Positions 15,961 to 24,238 of a DNA stretch of 64,000 nucleotides are shown here, in pieces. How positions within the stretch are numbered: the stretch's first letter is position 1; the number at the start of each line of letters is the position of its first letter. Source of the stretch: JAFGPF01 sp964500415 (GTDB taxonomy: Bacteria; Chloroflexota; Dehalococcoidia; Dehalococcoidales; RBG-16-60-22); the NCBI GenBank assembly GCA_964500415.1, contig CAZCOB010000008.1:1-64000 (forward strand), given 5' to 3'. The position numbers were made by a program, and so were the translations under genes. The notes under the pieces are model-generated. The model saw nothing but the letters and a program-made list of their open reading frames with translations, was not told the DNA's origin and made no database searches.

Positions 15961-16518
15961 TTAATAAGTTTTAGGTAGTCCTATCCATCTGTGAGTCCTG
16001 TCCATGTATTCACGGTAGGCATCACCATACTTTTTAAGGCAGGTGCGTTCTTCGACTTTTACGACAGACCACATCGCGTAAATCAATATTAGAGTTAATA
16101 ACAGGAAAAGCCACGAGGCCGCGGCTACGGCCGTTCCGATAAACTGCAGGAACATACCGATGTACATAGGGTTTCTCGAGTAACGATAAGCACCACGAGT
16201 AAAAGGCTGGCCATAAGGAGTGGCTGCGACATCCGTGAAAAAAAGCGTAAGGAATACCGTGCCGACCAGATAAAGAGTAATGCCCGTGTAAAGCCAGGCT
16301 GTACCGAGTTTTAATGGCAGGAAGATGGAGTACAGGAGAATAATAAGCCAGAAAATAGAAGCGATGTATAGCTTTTTCTGCTCTTCCTGCCCGTGATCCA
16401 TTTTCTTGCCTATGTCTTTTCTGACAACCATTGCTACCAGGTAAATATGAAGAAAAGTAAAGACAGAGAAAATCCAGGCATTCCAGACACCGATATCAAA
16501 GGCTGGTATGAGGGACAT
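15961..16518 (-). CDS. ICMT-like integral membrane methyltransferase (paralogue 2)
   Basis: A 185-aa protein, same family and topology as the next gene downstream: YRYSRNPMYIGMFLQFIGTAVAAASWLF and VEERTCLKKYGDAYREYMDRTHRWIG. RNPMYIG replaces RHPGYLS, so the two copies have diverged around the SAM-binding motif. GGGAGG precedes the start. The pair probably forms an operon that may be read from the recR direction (31-bp gap). Confidence 0.85.
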   Translation of the reverse strand: MSLIPAFDIGVWNAWIFSVFTFLHIYLVAMVVRKDIGKKMDHGQEEQKKLYIASIFWLIILLYSIFLPLKLGTAWLYTGITLYLVGTVFLTLFFTDVAATPYGQPFTRGAYRYSRNPMYIGMFLQFIGTAVAAASWLFLLLTLILIYAMWSVVKVEERTCLKKYGDAYREYMDRTHRWIGLPKTY

Positions 16519-16549
16519 ATTTTACCTCCCAGGAATTTTATCGGGAAGG

Positions 16550-17161
16550 TTAGAACTCTGACCTTCCCTCCAGGGCTCTGGTCAGGGTAACGTCGTCGGC
16601 GTATTCAAGCTCGGTGCCGAAGGGGAGGCCGCGGGCGAGGCGGGTGACCTTAATGCCGAGGGGGGTGATGACGCGGCTCAGGTACATGGCCGTCTGCTCG
16701 CCTTCGAGGTTGGTATTGGTGGCCAGAATGACCTCCTGCACGGTGTTATTCTGAAGTCGGGTAAGCAGCTCGCGGATGCGTATGTCGTCGGTGCCGATGC
16801 CCTCGGTAGGGGAGATGGCACCGTGAAGGACATGGTAGAGTCCTTTATAGACACCGGTATGTTCCAGGGCGATGATATCCTGCGGCTGCTCCACGATGCA
16901 GATCTGGCCGGTATCGCGCTGCGGATTGCGGCAGATGGGGCAGGGGTCGACCTCGGTGACGTTACAGCAAAGGGAGCACAGGGTTATTTTCTGTTTTAAT
17001 CCCAGCAGGGCCTCGGCAAGGGCTCTGGCCTCTTCTTCGGGCGAGCGCAGGAGGTAAAAGGTGATGCGCTGGGCGCTCTTGGGTCCGATGCCCGGCAGCT
17101 TGCTGAACTCCTGCACGAGCCTGCCGATGGCGTCGCTGGCGGGGGTGGGGTCGTTTTTCAA
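16550..17161 (-). CDS. recR: recombination protein RecR
   Basis: A 203-aa protein with the N-terminal HhH (LPGIGPKSAQRITFYLL), four-Cys zinc finger (CSLCCNV ... CPICRN), and Toprim domain (ICIVEQPQDIIALEHTGVYKGLYHVLHG, TNTNLEGE). TTG is the likely start, with AGGAGAA 6 bases upstream. Adjacent to ybaB and dnaX in the conserved bacterial order dnaX-ybaB-recR; works with RecO, encoded ~2 kb away. Confidence 0.96.
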   Translation of the reverse strand: MKNDPTPASDAIGRLVQEFSKLPGIGPKSAQRITFYLLRSPEEEARALAEALLGLKQKITLCSLCCNVTEVDPCPICRNPQRDTGQICIVEQPQDIIALEHTGVYKGLYHVLHGAISPTEGIGTDDIRIRELLTRLQNNTVQEVILATNTNLEGEQTAMYLSRVITPLGIKVTRLARGLPFGTELEYADDVTLTRALEGRSEF

Positions 17162-17175
17162 TGCCGGTTCTCCTT

Positions 17176-17481
17176 TTAGGTCAGGCCCGGTATTTTAAGT
17201 CCGCCGGTCAGTCCGCCCAGCTGCTTGGCGGCTAATTCCTGCGCCTTGACCTGGGCTTCGCGGACGGCGGTCAGCACCATGTCTTCGAGCATCTCAACGT
17301 CTTCCGGGTCGACCACCTCCGGCGATATTTTTACCGATTGTATCTGCTGCTGGCCATTCATCACGACCGTTACGGCACCGCCGCCGGAGCTGGCCTCTAC
17401 GGTAAGATTGGCTAGTTCTTCCTGCGCCTTAAGCAGTTGCGCCTGGAGTTTCTGGGCCTGCTGCATCATAAATTTATTCAT
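17176..17481 (-). CDS. ybaB: YbaB/EbfC nucleoid-associated protein
   Basis: A 101-aa protein: Met/Gln/Lys-rich first helix (NKFMMQQAQKLQAQLLKAQEEL), a small sheet (GGGAVTVVMNGQQQIQSVKI), and helix 2 (DVEMLEDMVLTAVREAQVKAQ), ending GLKIPGLT. Binds DNA as a dimer. It overlaps the dnaX stop by 4 bp and precedes recR by 15 bp. Confidence 0.95.
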   Translation of the reverse strand: MNKFMMQQAQKLQAQLLKAQEELANLTVEASSGGGAVTVVMNGQQQIQSVKISPEVVDPEDVEMLEDMVLTAVREAQVKAQELAAKQLGGLTGGLKIPGLT

Positions 17482-19142
17482 GTTTCCTCCCCGTTATCGT
17501 GCTGGGCACCCATCTTTAGCGCTGCCTTTACCAGGTGATTATTTTCGTGTTCGTAGACACAGCGTACCTTGCAGGAACGCCCCATGAAGCTGCTCACGAT
17601 TTTTTCCGCGGTCTTTTGATTATCGAGTTTTTCCATGTTCTCTTTGTGAAGAGGGTATCTAAAAGATAACATGATGATATCGTCTTTAATTTCTTTCGGT
17701 CGGGCGCTCCGGAGCAGGGCTGCGGCCGGAGTCTTACTCATTCCGTCCGGCGCTTCGTTGATGATTTTACTCCACTGCGATTGAAGCTGTTCAATGGCGC
17801 TGCCGGATGCCAGAGCACCGGTATCGGCATCGGCAGTGGATGGTTCCGGTTCTTCTCTGGCGACAGGTTCGGATACTTTCGGTTCCGGTTCCTCCGATGG
17901 TGTGGGTTCCTCTATGGCTACCGGAGCGGGTGCCCCCTGTTCCGGTATTTTTCGCTCTTCCGGCGGAGCGACTTCAGGTTCCGGGAGTGTAGGGGTGGCT
18001 TTCCGGGGGGTTGTTCTGGCCGCTGGTTCGGGCACCGGCTGGCGGACAGGTTCTCGCTTTTCCTCGGTTTCCAGCAGGGTACAATCGACCAGGGCCAGCT
18101 CCAGGGGCAGAGTGGAATAGTTATCCAGCCCAAGGTCGAGCTGGCCGAAGCGCTTGATGGCTTTAAGTATCGTGGTAAGGGGTACTGCGGCGGCAATTTC
18201 CTTGAGTTCTTTGACAGCGTCGGTGGTAAGTTCGATGGAGTCACCGGAGCCGGTCTTGACGAGGAGCAACGCCCGCAGGTATTCCACCACATCGCGGTTG
18301 AACTGGCGCAGGTCTAATCCGTCGTTATTAACGTTGTTGATGGTGGCGACTCCGGCGGCAATGTCTTTATCGATGATATTTTTTACCAGTTCGCCGGCGC
18401 GCTGGTCGCCGGAGATACCGAGAAGGGCCTGCACCTGCTTAAGGGTAATCTCATTGCCGTAGAAAGTGTTAAGCTGCTGAAGGAGGTTCAGGGCATCGCG
18501 CATGCTGCCGGTAGCGGCCCTGGCGATGAGCCTCAGCGACTCCGGCTCGATATTGATGTGTTCGCCTTCACAGACACGGGACAACTCTTTGACCATGTTT
18601 ATCTGGGAATGGCGGTGAAAATCGAAGCGCTGACACCTTGAGAGGATGGTCGGCAGGAGCTTGTGGGCTTCGGTGGTCGCCAGGATAAAGATAACGTGCG
18701 GCGGGGGCTCCTCCAGCGTCTTGAGCAGGGCATTGGAGGCTTCCTTGGTGAGCATGTGGACTTCATCGATGATATAGACCTTGCGCCGTGCCTGGTTGGG
18801 GGCGTAGTTTACCTTCTCCCGGAGGTCCCTGATTTCGTCAATACCGCGATTGCTGGCGGCGTCTACTTCAATAACATCCAGTGCCCGGCCCTCGGTTATA
18901 GCCTGGCACATGTTGCAGGTGTTGCATGGTTCACCCTTGCCGTTAGTGAGGCAGTTGACCGCCTTGGCCAGAGCGCGGGCGGTACTGGTCTTGCCGGTGC
19001 CGCGGGGTCCGCAGAAGAGGTAGGCGTGGGAAATACGCTCGCTGGCCAGGGCATTGAGCAGAGTCCGGGTAACGTGCTCCTGCCCGACTACCTCGGCGAA
19101 AAGCTGGGGGCGCCACTTGCGGTAAAATACCTGAGAAGCCAT
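17478..19142 (-). CDS. dnaX: DNA polymerase III subunit gamma/tau
   Basis: A 554-aa clamp-loader ATPase. Walker A GPRGTGKTS (residues ~45-53), zinc knuckle C-x8-C-x2-C-x2-C (CLTNGKGEPCNTCNMC), Walker B IIDEVHML and sensor region LATTEAHKLLPTILSRCQRF. A Pro/Glu-rich linker (~370-440) leads to a C-terminal tau-like domain. No slippery frameshift site was noticed, so a single product is assumed. First gene of dnaX-ybaB-recR. Confidence 0.95.
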   Translation of the reverse strand: MASQVFYRKWRPQLFAEVVGQEHVTRTLLNALASERISHAYLFCGPRGTGKTSTARALAKAVNCLTNGKGEPCNTCNMCQAITEGRALDVIEVDAASNRGIDEIRDLREKVNYAPNQARRKVYIIDEVHMLTKEASNALLKTLEEPPPHVIFILATTEAHKLLPTILSRCQRFDFHRHSQINMVKELSRVCEGEHINIEPESLRLIARAATGSMRDALNLLQQLNTFYGNEITLKQVQALLGISGDQRAGELVKNIIDKDIAAGVATINNVNNDGLDLRQFNRDVVEYLRALLLVKTGSGDSIELTTDAVKELKEIAAAVPLTTILKAIKRFGQLDLGLDNYSTLPLELALVDCTLLETEEKREPVRQPVPEPAARTTPRKATPTLPEPEVAPPEERKIPEQGAPAPVAIEEPTPSEEPEPKVSEPVAREEPEPSTADADTGALASGSAIEQLQSQWSKIINEAPDGMSKTPAAALLRSARPKEIKDDIIMLSFRYPLHKENMEKLDNQKTAEKIVSSFMGRSCKVRCVYEHENNHLVKAALKMGAQHDNGEET

Positions 19143-19502
19143 AGTGTCTATATTATACCTTAAAAAGGCGCATTACCCAAGAATTTTTACGCGTGATTCC
19201 GTTAGTTTTTGTTTCTTTTTACTGTGTTGGTATTGCCATATTTTGAACTCTTACCCGAGTTCCCCCGCCGCCCCTGTGTTTTTCTTTCATCCCGACTCCA
19301 CCCCGCCTCTGAGATTTTTCTTCTCACCCAAGCCCGCCCTTGCGGCATTCATGGCATATCCCGTAATTTTTCCAAGCCTTACCCCATACGGGCTAGGCCG
19401 CCGATAGTACGGAGCGGCAGGTGGGAATAGATATCATCGAAAAGGAAAGAGGGGCATTAGCCCCTCTTGTACTCCTTATAAGTTAATACAAATGTTGAAA
19501 TG
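19143..19502. other. intergenic region with a terminator behind the first CetZ-like gene
   Basis: No gene seen on either strand. A hairpin AAGAGGGGCATTAGCCCCTCTT (19446-19469, stem about 8 bp) followed on the minus strand by a T-rich run fits a terminator of the CetZ-like gene ending at 19503. GGCAGGTGGGAATAGATA near 19410-19430 resembles part of repeat family R2. The C-rich part at 19255-19345 shows nothing recognisable. Confidence 0.5.
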
Positions 19503-20678
19503 TTACAGCAGCGAGGGTATGTCCTTGGAAACGTCGTCCAGAGCCTTGAGCTTGTCCTCGGTTTCTTCCTGCCGTTTCTTGAACTCGGGGATAAGGTCGG
19601 TAGACCTAAGGTAGTAGTCCCTGACCTTCTCCACGTCGCTGAGCTCGGACAGGAGTACGGTGACATCAACCAGGCCCCTCTCACGGGGGTAGTCGCCGTT
19701 CCTGATAATGGCCTCCGGGGCGATATCTCTCATATAATCTCCGATTTCCTTGATCATGTCCATGTTCATTTCCTTGGCGGGGCCGGAGACCAGGTACAGG
19801 GAGCGTCGCGAATCAGCGGGGTTGCACTTGAGTGATAGCTCGCTGATAGCCTCATCCATAGCCTGGATGCCTTTCTGAATTTCCGTGCCCTTCTTCCGGA
19901 AGTCGCTCCTCCATTCTGATGGCCACTTGAACAGCGGTGCCTGCGTTTTGCCGTAGCCGATAATAGTCCAGCCGACTACTGTCTGGATAATATCACCGGC
20001 ATCAAGCAGCTTGGCGCCAATGTAGCGTGACTTTTTCTCTTCGCCGGCACAGAGCAGGTTATAGAACGGCTCGGATATCATACCGTTTATTTTGGACAGG
20101 TTCGTATGCAGGGAAGAATCTTTTCTGACGTATCTTTGGTTGTCAACGAGGAAGACTGCATCGGCTACAGAATAGCAGGACTTGAGGCAGGTGGCCACAT
20201 TGAAAACGGTCCTTTCCTCGGTTGATTCTTCATGTTCGAAAGGAAGGACAATCAGGTTCCATATGGGTTTGTCAATGTAACGCTCTTTCAGGTGCTGAGT
20301 TATCACGGAAATAGCGCCGGAGCCGGTACCGCCCGCCGAGCCGGCAATAAGGAGGAAGGCATCCGTTTCGAAGAATCTCTTGGTGGTCCTGACGGCGTCG
20401 ATGATTTTATCGGCATCTTCCTTGGCTATTTCGGCACCAAGTTCGTTGATTTTGCCGACGCCATGACCGCCCGTTTTACGACTGCCGATGAGAATCCGGT
20501 GCCGGTGGTCATTACTGATACTGGATAACCCGCTGAGGTCGGCGGCGTCCGTGTTGACCGCAAAGCAACCTGTAATTATAGTCATTCCACGCCGACTGCG
20601 GGCTCTACCGTTAAGCCGGGCGAACTCGTCAGCAATCCTGCCGCCACATTGCCCTAGTCCGACAACCACTAATTTCAT
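19503..20678 (-). CDS. CetZ/FtsZ-like tubulin-superfamily GTPase, paralogue 1
   Basis: A 391-aa protein. T1 loop VGLGQCGGRIADEF resembles tubulin's GQCG; T2 is FAVNTDAADL; T3 is the CetZ-like GHGVGKINELGAEIA; T4 is the glycine loop GSAGGTGSGA; the T7 region LLDAGDIIQT keeps two acidic residues at FtsZ's catalytic positions. GTP binding and hydrolysis are therefore expected. After residue ~320 it has a charged C-terminal helix region and ends KDIPSLL, the same seven residues as paralogue 2. It lacks an FtsZ-type tail for FtsA/ZipA. Divergent from the giant coiled-coil gene. A cytoskeletal or shape function is inferred from similarity to archaeal CetZ. Confidence 0.85.
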   Translation of the reverse strand: MKLVVVGLGQCGGRIADEFARLNGRARSRRGMTIITGCFAVNTDAADLSGLSSISNDHRHRILIGSRKTGGHGVGKINELGAEIAKEDADKIIDAVRTTKRFFETDAFLLIAGSAGGTGSGAISVITQHLKERYIDKPIWNLIVLPFEHEESTEERTVFNVATCLKSCYSVADAVFLVDNQRYVRKDSSLHTNLSKINGMISEPFYNLLCAGEEKKSRYIGAKLLDAGDIIQTVVGWTIIGYGKTQAPLFKWPSEWRSDFRKKGTEIQKGIQAMDEAISELSLKCNPADSRRSLYLVSGPAKEMNMDMIKEIGDYMRDIAPEAIIRNGDYPRERGLVDVTVLLSELSDVEKVRDYYLRSTDLIPEFKKRQEETEDKLKALDDVSKDIPSLL

Positions 20679-20699
20679 ATTTCACCTCAATTAAATAGA

Positions 20700-20737
20700 G
20701 TTATGCTATTTTTAGCATAACAGCATGAGAATGTCAA
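20700..20737 (-). promoter_or_regulatory. promoter with overlapping palindrome upstream of CetZ-like paralogue 1
   Basis: Minus strand TTGACA (20732-20737), 17-bp spacer, TAAAAA (20709-20714). A perfect 9-bp inverted repeat GTTATGCTA-TTTT-TAGCATAAC (20700-20721) covers the -10 box and expected start site, so it could be a repressor operator or a 5' transcript hairpin. Confidence 0.55.
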
Positions 20738-20832
20738 TTGTTCTTACTGGATTTTTTATATTATCTTTTAGTACTATTAAGGCGCATTACATAACTGCTA
20801 TTTATTCGTAAATGGCCACTTTTATTGAAAAA

Positions 20833-20863
20833 TTGATAGGTCTATAATAGAATATGCTATACT
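20833..20863 (+). promoter_or_regulatory. possible promoter of the giant coiled-coil gene
   Basis: TTGATA (20833-20838) and TATACT (20858-20863) with a 19-bp spacer; an alternative TATAAT lies at 20843-20848 without a clear -35. It is 40 bp before the start codon. Confidence 0.4.
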
Positions 20864-20902
20864 TAGAATGGTTTATAAGGATTACCTGGGGAGTGTTGAC
20901 GG

Positions 20903-23374
20903 ATGTCTCCTGAATTGAAAGAAGATGTAGAAGGTAATATCAGTAATTTCGAAAAGGCGGTTGCCCGGGCTGAAGAGCTGAGCAAGATGGCCAGAGGGGC
21001 GGCCGAGAAATCGACGAAAACCGCCCTGGAAGCGGCACGCCGGGCTGAGGAGATCGGCAAGGCATCTCGGGAAGCTGCCGCTTCTGCATCCAGATCAGCG
21101 CAGGAGGCGGTCAGCCGTGCGGAGAGGATTAGCCAGGAGGCTAGAGAAGCCGCCGACGAAGCGATAAAGGCCGCCAATGAGGCTATCAGCCGGGCGGAAG
21201 AAGTTGCCAAGAGACCGAAAGAGACTACGCAGTTGGTGTCCAAATCGTTTGAGGAGGCTATCGCACGGGCGGAAAAGATAAGCGGCGAGGCGATGCATGC
21301 CGCGGAATCGGCATTAATGATGTCTCAGGAGGGCATGAGCCGCGTTGATGAGGTTAGCCGTGAAGCCAAGAGGATAGCCGAAGCTGCCAAAGAAACGTCA
21401 AAGGAAGCGATAGATACGGCCGAAGCATCGGTCAAGACGGCCAAGGAAGCCGCCGACGAATCGCTTAAAACTGCTAAAGAGATTAGCAACCGGGTTGATA
21501 GAATGGCCCGTGAAACCCGGGATGCTGCTGACGCAACCAATAAAGCAGCTAAAGAGACTGTAGGTCGGGCTGAAAAGACGAGTAAATTTACTCGTGAAGC
21601 TGCCGAAGTTGCGGCCAGAGCGGCTGAGGAAGTAGCTGCAAGAGCAGAGACGATCAGCAAGGTCGCCAGGGAGGTTGCCGAAGCTGCCCAGAGGTCATCC
21701 CAGGAAGCGGCGAACCGCGTTGAGGCGATTGGTAAGGAGGCCAAGCTGGCCGGTGAGGCCTCACAGAGAGCTTCCCAGGAAACAAAGCGTAAGGCTGAAG
21801 AGGTAGCCGCGGAAGCCGGGGAGGCGGTCGAGGTGGCTATTAAGATAGCTAAAGAAGCTTCCGAAGCCTCGATAAAGGCAGCACAGGAAGCTATGGCCAG
21901 GGCTGAATCGATCGGTGAGGAAACTAAGGACAGCGCAGCATCATATGCGAAAGAGTTCTTGGAAGCACTCACCAGAGTTGAGCAGATTAGCCGTGAAACC
22001 AGAGAGACTGCCGGAGAATCGGTGAGGAAAATCCAGGAGGCTATAGCTCAGGCTGAGGAGGAGGGGAGAAAGGCTATGGAGGTGGCTGAGGCATCCGCCC
22101 AAGCTGCATGTGAGGCGGCTGAGGCGTCTTCGCGTACATCCCGGGAAGCAGCCGAAACGTCTTCACGGGTGGCTCAGGAAGCAGCCGAAGTGTCTTCACG
22201 GGTGTCTCAGGAAGTAGCTGAGGCGTCTTCACGCACATCTCAGGAAGCAGCCGAAGCGTCTTCACGGGTGTCTCAGGAAGTAGCTGAGGCGTCTTCACGC
22301 ACATCCCAGGAAGCAGCCGAGGCTTCCGCCAGGGCTTCTCAAGAGGCCTCGGAAGCAGCAGCCCAGACTGCCCGCCAGGCTGCGGAAGAATCAACAGAGA
22401 AATCACGGGAAGTACTCTCCAAAGTCGAGGAATTGAGCACGGAAACTAGAGAAAGAGACGAAGCTTCATCCAGCGAATATCGGGAAGCTATTGCCCGGAT
22501 GGAGGAAATGGTTAACACGGCCAGAGCGACTGTCGAGGAATCAGCCAGAGCTGCCCGTGAAGCCATCGAAGCTTCGAAGAAAGAGTCCGAGGATGCGGTA
22601 GCTAAAGCCGTGGAGATAAGCAGGACGGCTAAAGAAACCGCGGAGGAATCAACAAGAGTCGTACAGGGAGCTATCGAAGCTGCCATTACCACCACCAGAG
22701 AGACAGCCGCCTCTTCAGAGAAGGAAATCCAGGCGGCTATAGCGCGTGCCGAGGAGATAAGCCGGGAGACCAAGGAGACGGCTGAGGCTGCCATAAAAAC
22801 AGCGAGAGAAGTGACGGAAACGCTGATAAAGGCCGCCAGAGAATCGGCCGAGAGAACGGTAAAAGCCATCAAGGAGGCGACGGAAGCATCAGCCAGGGTG
22901 GCCAGGGAGGCGGCCAGTGTATCTATATCCGCTTTTAAAGAAGCGATAAGTCGGGCCGAAGTTACCGGTCAGGTTGCCAGGGACACTGCCGATGCATCCT
23001 TCAAAGCTTATGAAGAAGGCCTGAAAAAAGGACGGAAAAAAGAGGGCGATAAGGCAGCCGAAGTTCCGGAAGAACCTTTAACTGAAGATGCCTTGAACGT
23101 GGTGCTGGGTAAAGCCGAGGAAGAGAGAGAAGCGGCCTTTGAGGCTGCTGAAGCGGCGATAGATGTTGTATCGGAAGCGATGGATAATGTAGATAAGGAA
23201 GAGAAAACGGATAAAGCGGAAAAGGCGGATAAAGGAGCGATGGGGGTGAGTAAAGGCCGCAAGGGTAGAATAGAAGAGCGCCTGGAGTCTCTGGCCAGGA
23301 TGTACGAGACTAAAAAGGCTCAACAGGCTAAAAAGGGTAGAAAAGAAAAAGATACTGATGCAGAAGATGATTAG
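20903..23374 (+). CDS. giant alanine-rich coiled-coil protein with 25/11-residue tiling
   Basis: An 823-aa protein with no recognised enzymatic domain. Residues 18-704 divide without remainder into twenty 25-residue units (consensus EAISRAEEISREAKEAAEASIKAAQ shortened; each = two heptads + one hendecad) and seventeen 11-residue units (consensus EAAEASSRVSQ). Nine hendecads run in tandem at 404-502. Units mostly begin with Glu and carry Ala at core positions. Only one Cys is present (403). The tail (705-823) has a short acidic helix, then a Lys/Gly/Asp-rich low-complexity end. There is no signal peptide or membrane span, so a long cytoplasmic rod is expected. It sits between two CetZ-like genes and upstream of a second coiled-coil gene; a scaffold for the tubulin-like filaments is a hypothesis. 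Confidence 0.85.
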   Translation: MSPELKEDVEGNISNFEKAVARAEELSKMARGAAEKSTKTALEAARRAEEIGKASREAAASASRSAQEAVSRAERISQEAREAADEAIKAANEAISRAEEVAKRPKETTQLVSKSFEEAIARAEKISGEAMHAAESALMMSQEGMSRVDEVSREAKRIAEAAKETSKEAIDTAEASVKTAKEAADESLKTAKEISNRVDRMARETRDAADATNKAAKETVGRAEKTSKFTREAAEVAARAAEEVAARAETISKVAREVAEAAQRSSQEAANRVEAIGKEAKLAGEASQRASQETKRKAEEVAAEAGEAVEVAIKIAKEASEASIKAAQEAMARAESIGEETKDSAASYAKEFLEALTRVEQISRETRETAGESVRKIQEAIAQAEEEGRKAMEVAEASAQAACEAAEASSRTSREAAETSSRVAQEAAEVSSRVSQEVAEASSRTSQEAAEASSRVSQEVAEASSRTSQEAAEASARASQEASEAAAQTARQAAEESTEKSREVLSKVEELSTETRERDEASSSEYREAIARMEEMVNTARATVEESARAAREAIEASKKESEDAVAKAVEISRTAKETAEESTRVVQGAIEAAITTTRETAASSEKEIQAAIARAEEISRETKETAEAAIKTAREVTETLIKAARESAERTVKAIKEATEASARVAREAASVSISAFKEAISRAEVTGQVARDTADASFKAYEEGLKKGRKKEGDKAAEVPEEPLTEDALNVVLGKAEEEREAAFEAAEAAIDVVSEAMDNVDKEEKTDKAEKADKGAMGVSKGRKGRIEERLESLARMYETKKAQQAKKGRKEKDTDAEDD
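22112..22408 (+). repeat. in-frame tandem 33-bp repeats within the coiled-coil gene
   Basis: Nine consecutive 33-bp units encode the hendecads at residues 404-502. Units in the middle alternate as a 66-bp pair with near-identical DNA (GCGTCTTCACGCACATCTCA / GCGTCTTCACGGGTGTCTCA), implying recent expansion by slippage or unequal recombination and possible length variation between strains. Confidence 0.85.
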
Positions 23375-23460
23375 TCTGCTGCCCTCTGGCTATTGAGAAA
23401 TTTTATAAAATATTATAAAAAAGATTGCGAAATTGTCCGTGTGAGAAGCGTGAAAATTGC

Positions 23461-23489
23461 TTGACTTTTTATAAGGCGGGCAATATACT
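23461..23489 (+). promoter_or_regulatory. promoter of the 170-aa hendecad protein gene
   Basis: TTGACT (23461-23466), 17-bp spacer, TATACT (23484-23489). About 85 nt of leader precede the GTG start. It makes this gene independent of the upstream giant coiled-coil gene. Confidence 0.65.
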
Positions 23490-23580
23490 TGGCACTAAGT
23501 GGAGTCCCATTGATTATTACCCATAATTTTCAGGATAATAAAGCTGCTAAACTAATAAGATGAATTAAAGGAGGTGCCTG

Positions 23581-24093
23581 GTGGCTAACCAGAAAGAGCG
23601 AACCAAGAAGTCCTCTACCCCGGCAGAGTTGGAGGCTGAAACACCCTCTGAGGTGGTCGAGGGGACTCCAGCGTCAGTAGAAGAGAGCCCGAAAAGTCCG
23701 CTTGATGAGGTTATGAGCCAAGCTGAGATGGCTTATGCTGCCTACATTGACGCCGAACGTCAGGTGGCCAGGGCTTACCACGAGAATGAAATGCAGGTAG
23801 CCAAAGCCTATAAGAGGGCGGAGCAGCAGGCTTATAGAGCGTACGAGGCTAATGTGGCTCAGGCTATAAAAGACCGCGATGAAGCGATAGCCAAAGCCGC
23901 CAAAGCACGTGAGAATGTCATCGCGCGGGCTGAGGAAGCCTTCAGGAGTGCCCAGGAGGCGGCCAGCGGAGCTTATGAGTCTTCCCTGACCGAGGCTGCC
24001 AGAGCACGTGAAGAGCAAATTACGAAATCCTGGAAAATCCGCGAAGATACCATCGAGCAAGCCTGGCAAATCTATTCCAAGATAGCCAGATAA
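23581..24093 (+). CDS. hendecad coiled-coil protein with Ala-Tyr repeats
   Basis: A 170-aa protein; GTG start with AAAGGAGGT about 6 bases upstream. Residues 1-40 are a Thr/Ser/Glu/Pro-rich, probably disordered segment. Residues 54-163 are ten consecutive 11-residue units without gaps (for example AYIDAERQVAR, AYHENEMQVAK, AYKRAEQQAYR, AYEANVAQAIK), ending IYSKIAR. Aromatic Tyr/Phe/Trp recur at fixed positions. Hendecads favour right-handed or straight coiled coils. Same design idea as the 823-aa neighbour but different residues. Not recognised as a named family; partner of the CetZ-like genes by position. Confidence 0.8.
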   Translation: MANQKERTKKSSTPAELEAETPSEVVEGTPASVEESPKSPLDEVMSQAEMAYAAYIDAERQVARAYHENEMQVAKAYKRAEQQAYRAYEANVAQAIKDRDEAIAKAAKARENVIARAEEAFRSAQEAASGAYESSLTEAARAREEQITKSWKIREDTIEQAWQIYSKIAR

Positions 24094-24238
24094 TTATAGA
24101 GTTCAGGGTGGTTTTTCGGAGACTGCTATCTACAAGGGTGTCAGGGGAACCCTGTATCGGGTAAGAGTTACCTGCATTTAGGGTTATATAGCGGGGTCTT
24201 CCGAAGTATTGGATGGGGTGGTCAATTAGATAGTCTGA

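Noticed and set aside
17794..18317. Long plus-strand frames opposite dnaX
   Set aside because: Shadows of the Pro/Glu-rich linker of the real dnaX gene; no RBS and no recognisable domain.
19144..19430. Plus-strand frames between dnaX and the CetZ-like gene
   Set aside because: Low-complexity Pro/Phe-rich translations, no RBS, and no support beyond length.
22112..22408. Possible CRISPR-like tandem repeat
   Set aside because: Units are in-frame 33-bp coding repeats of a coiled coil, with no unique spacers between identical repeats.
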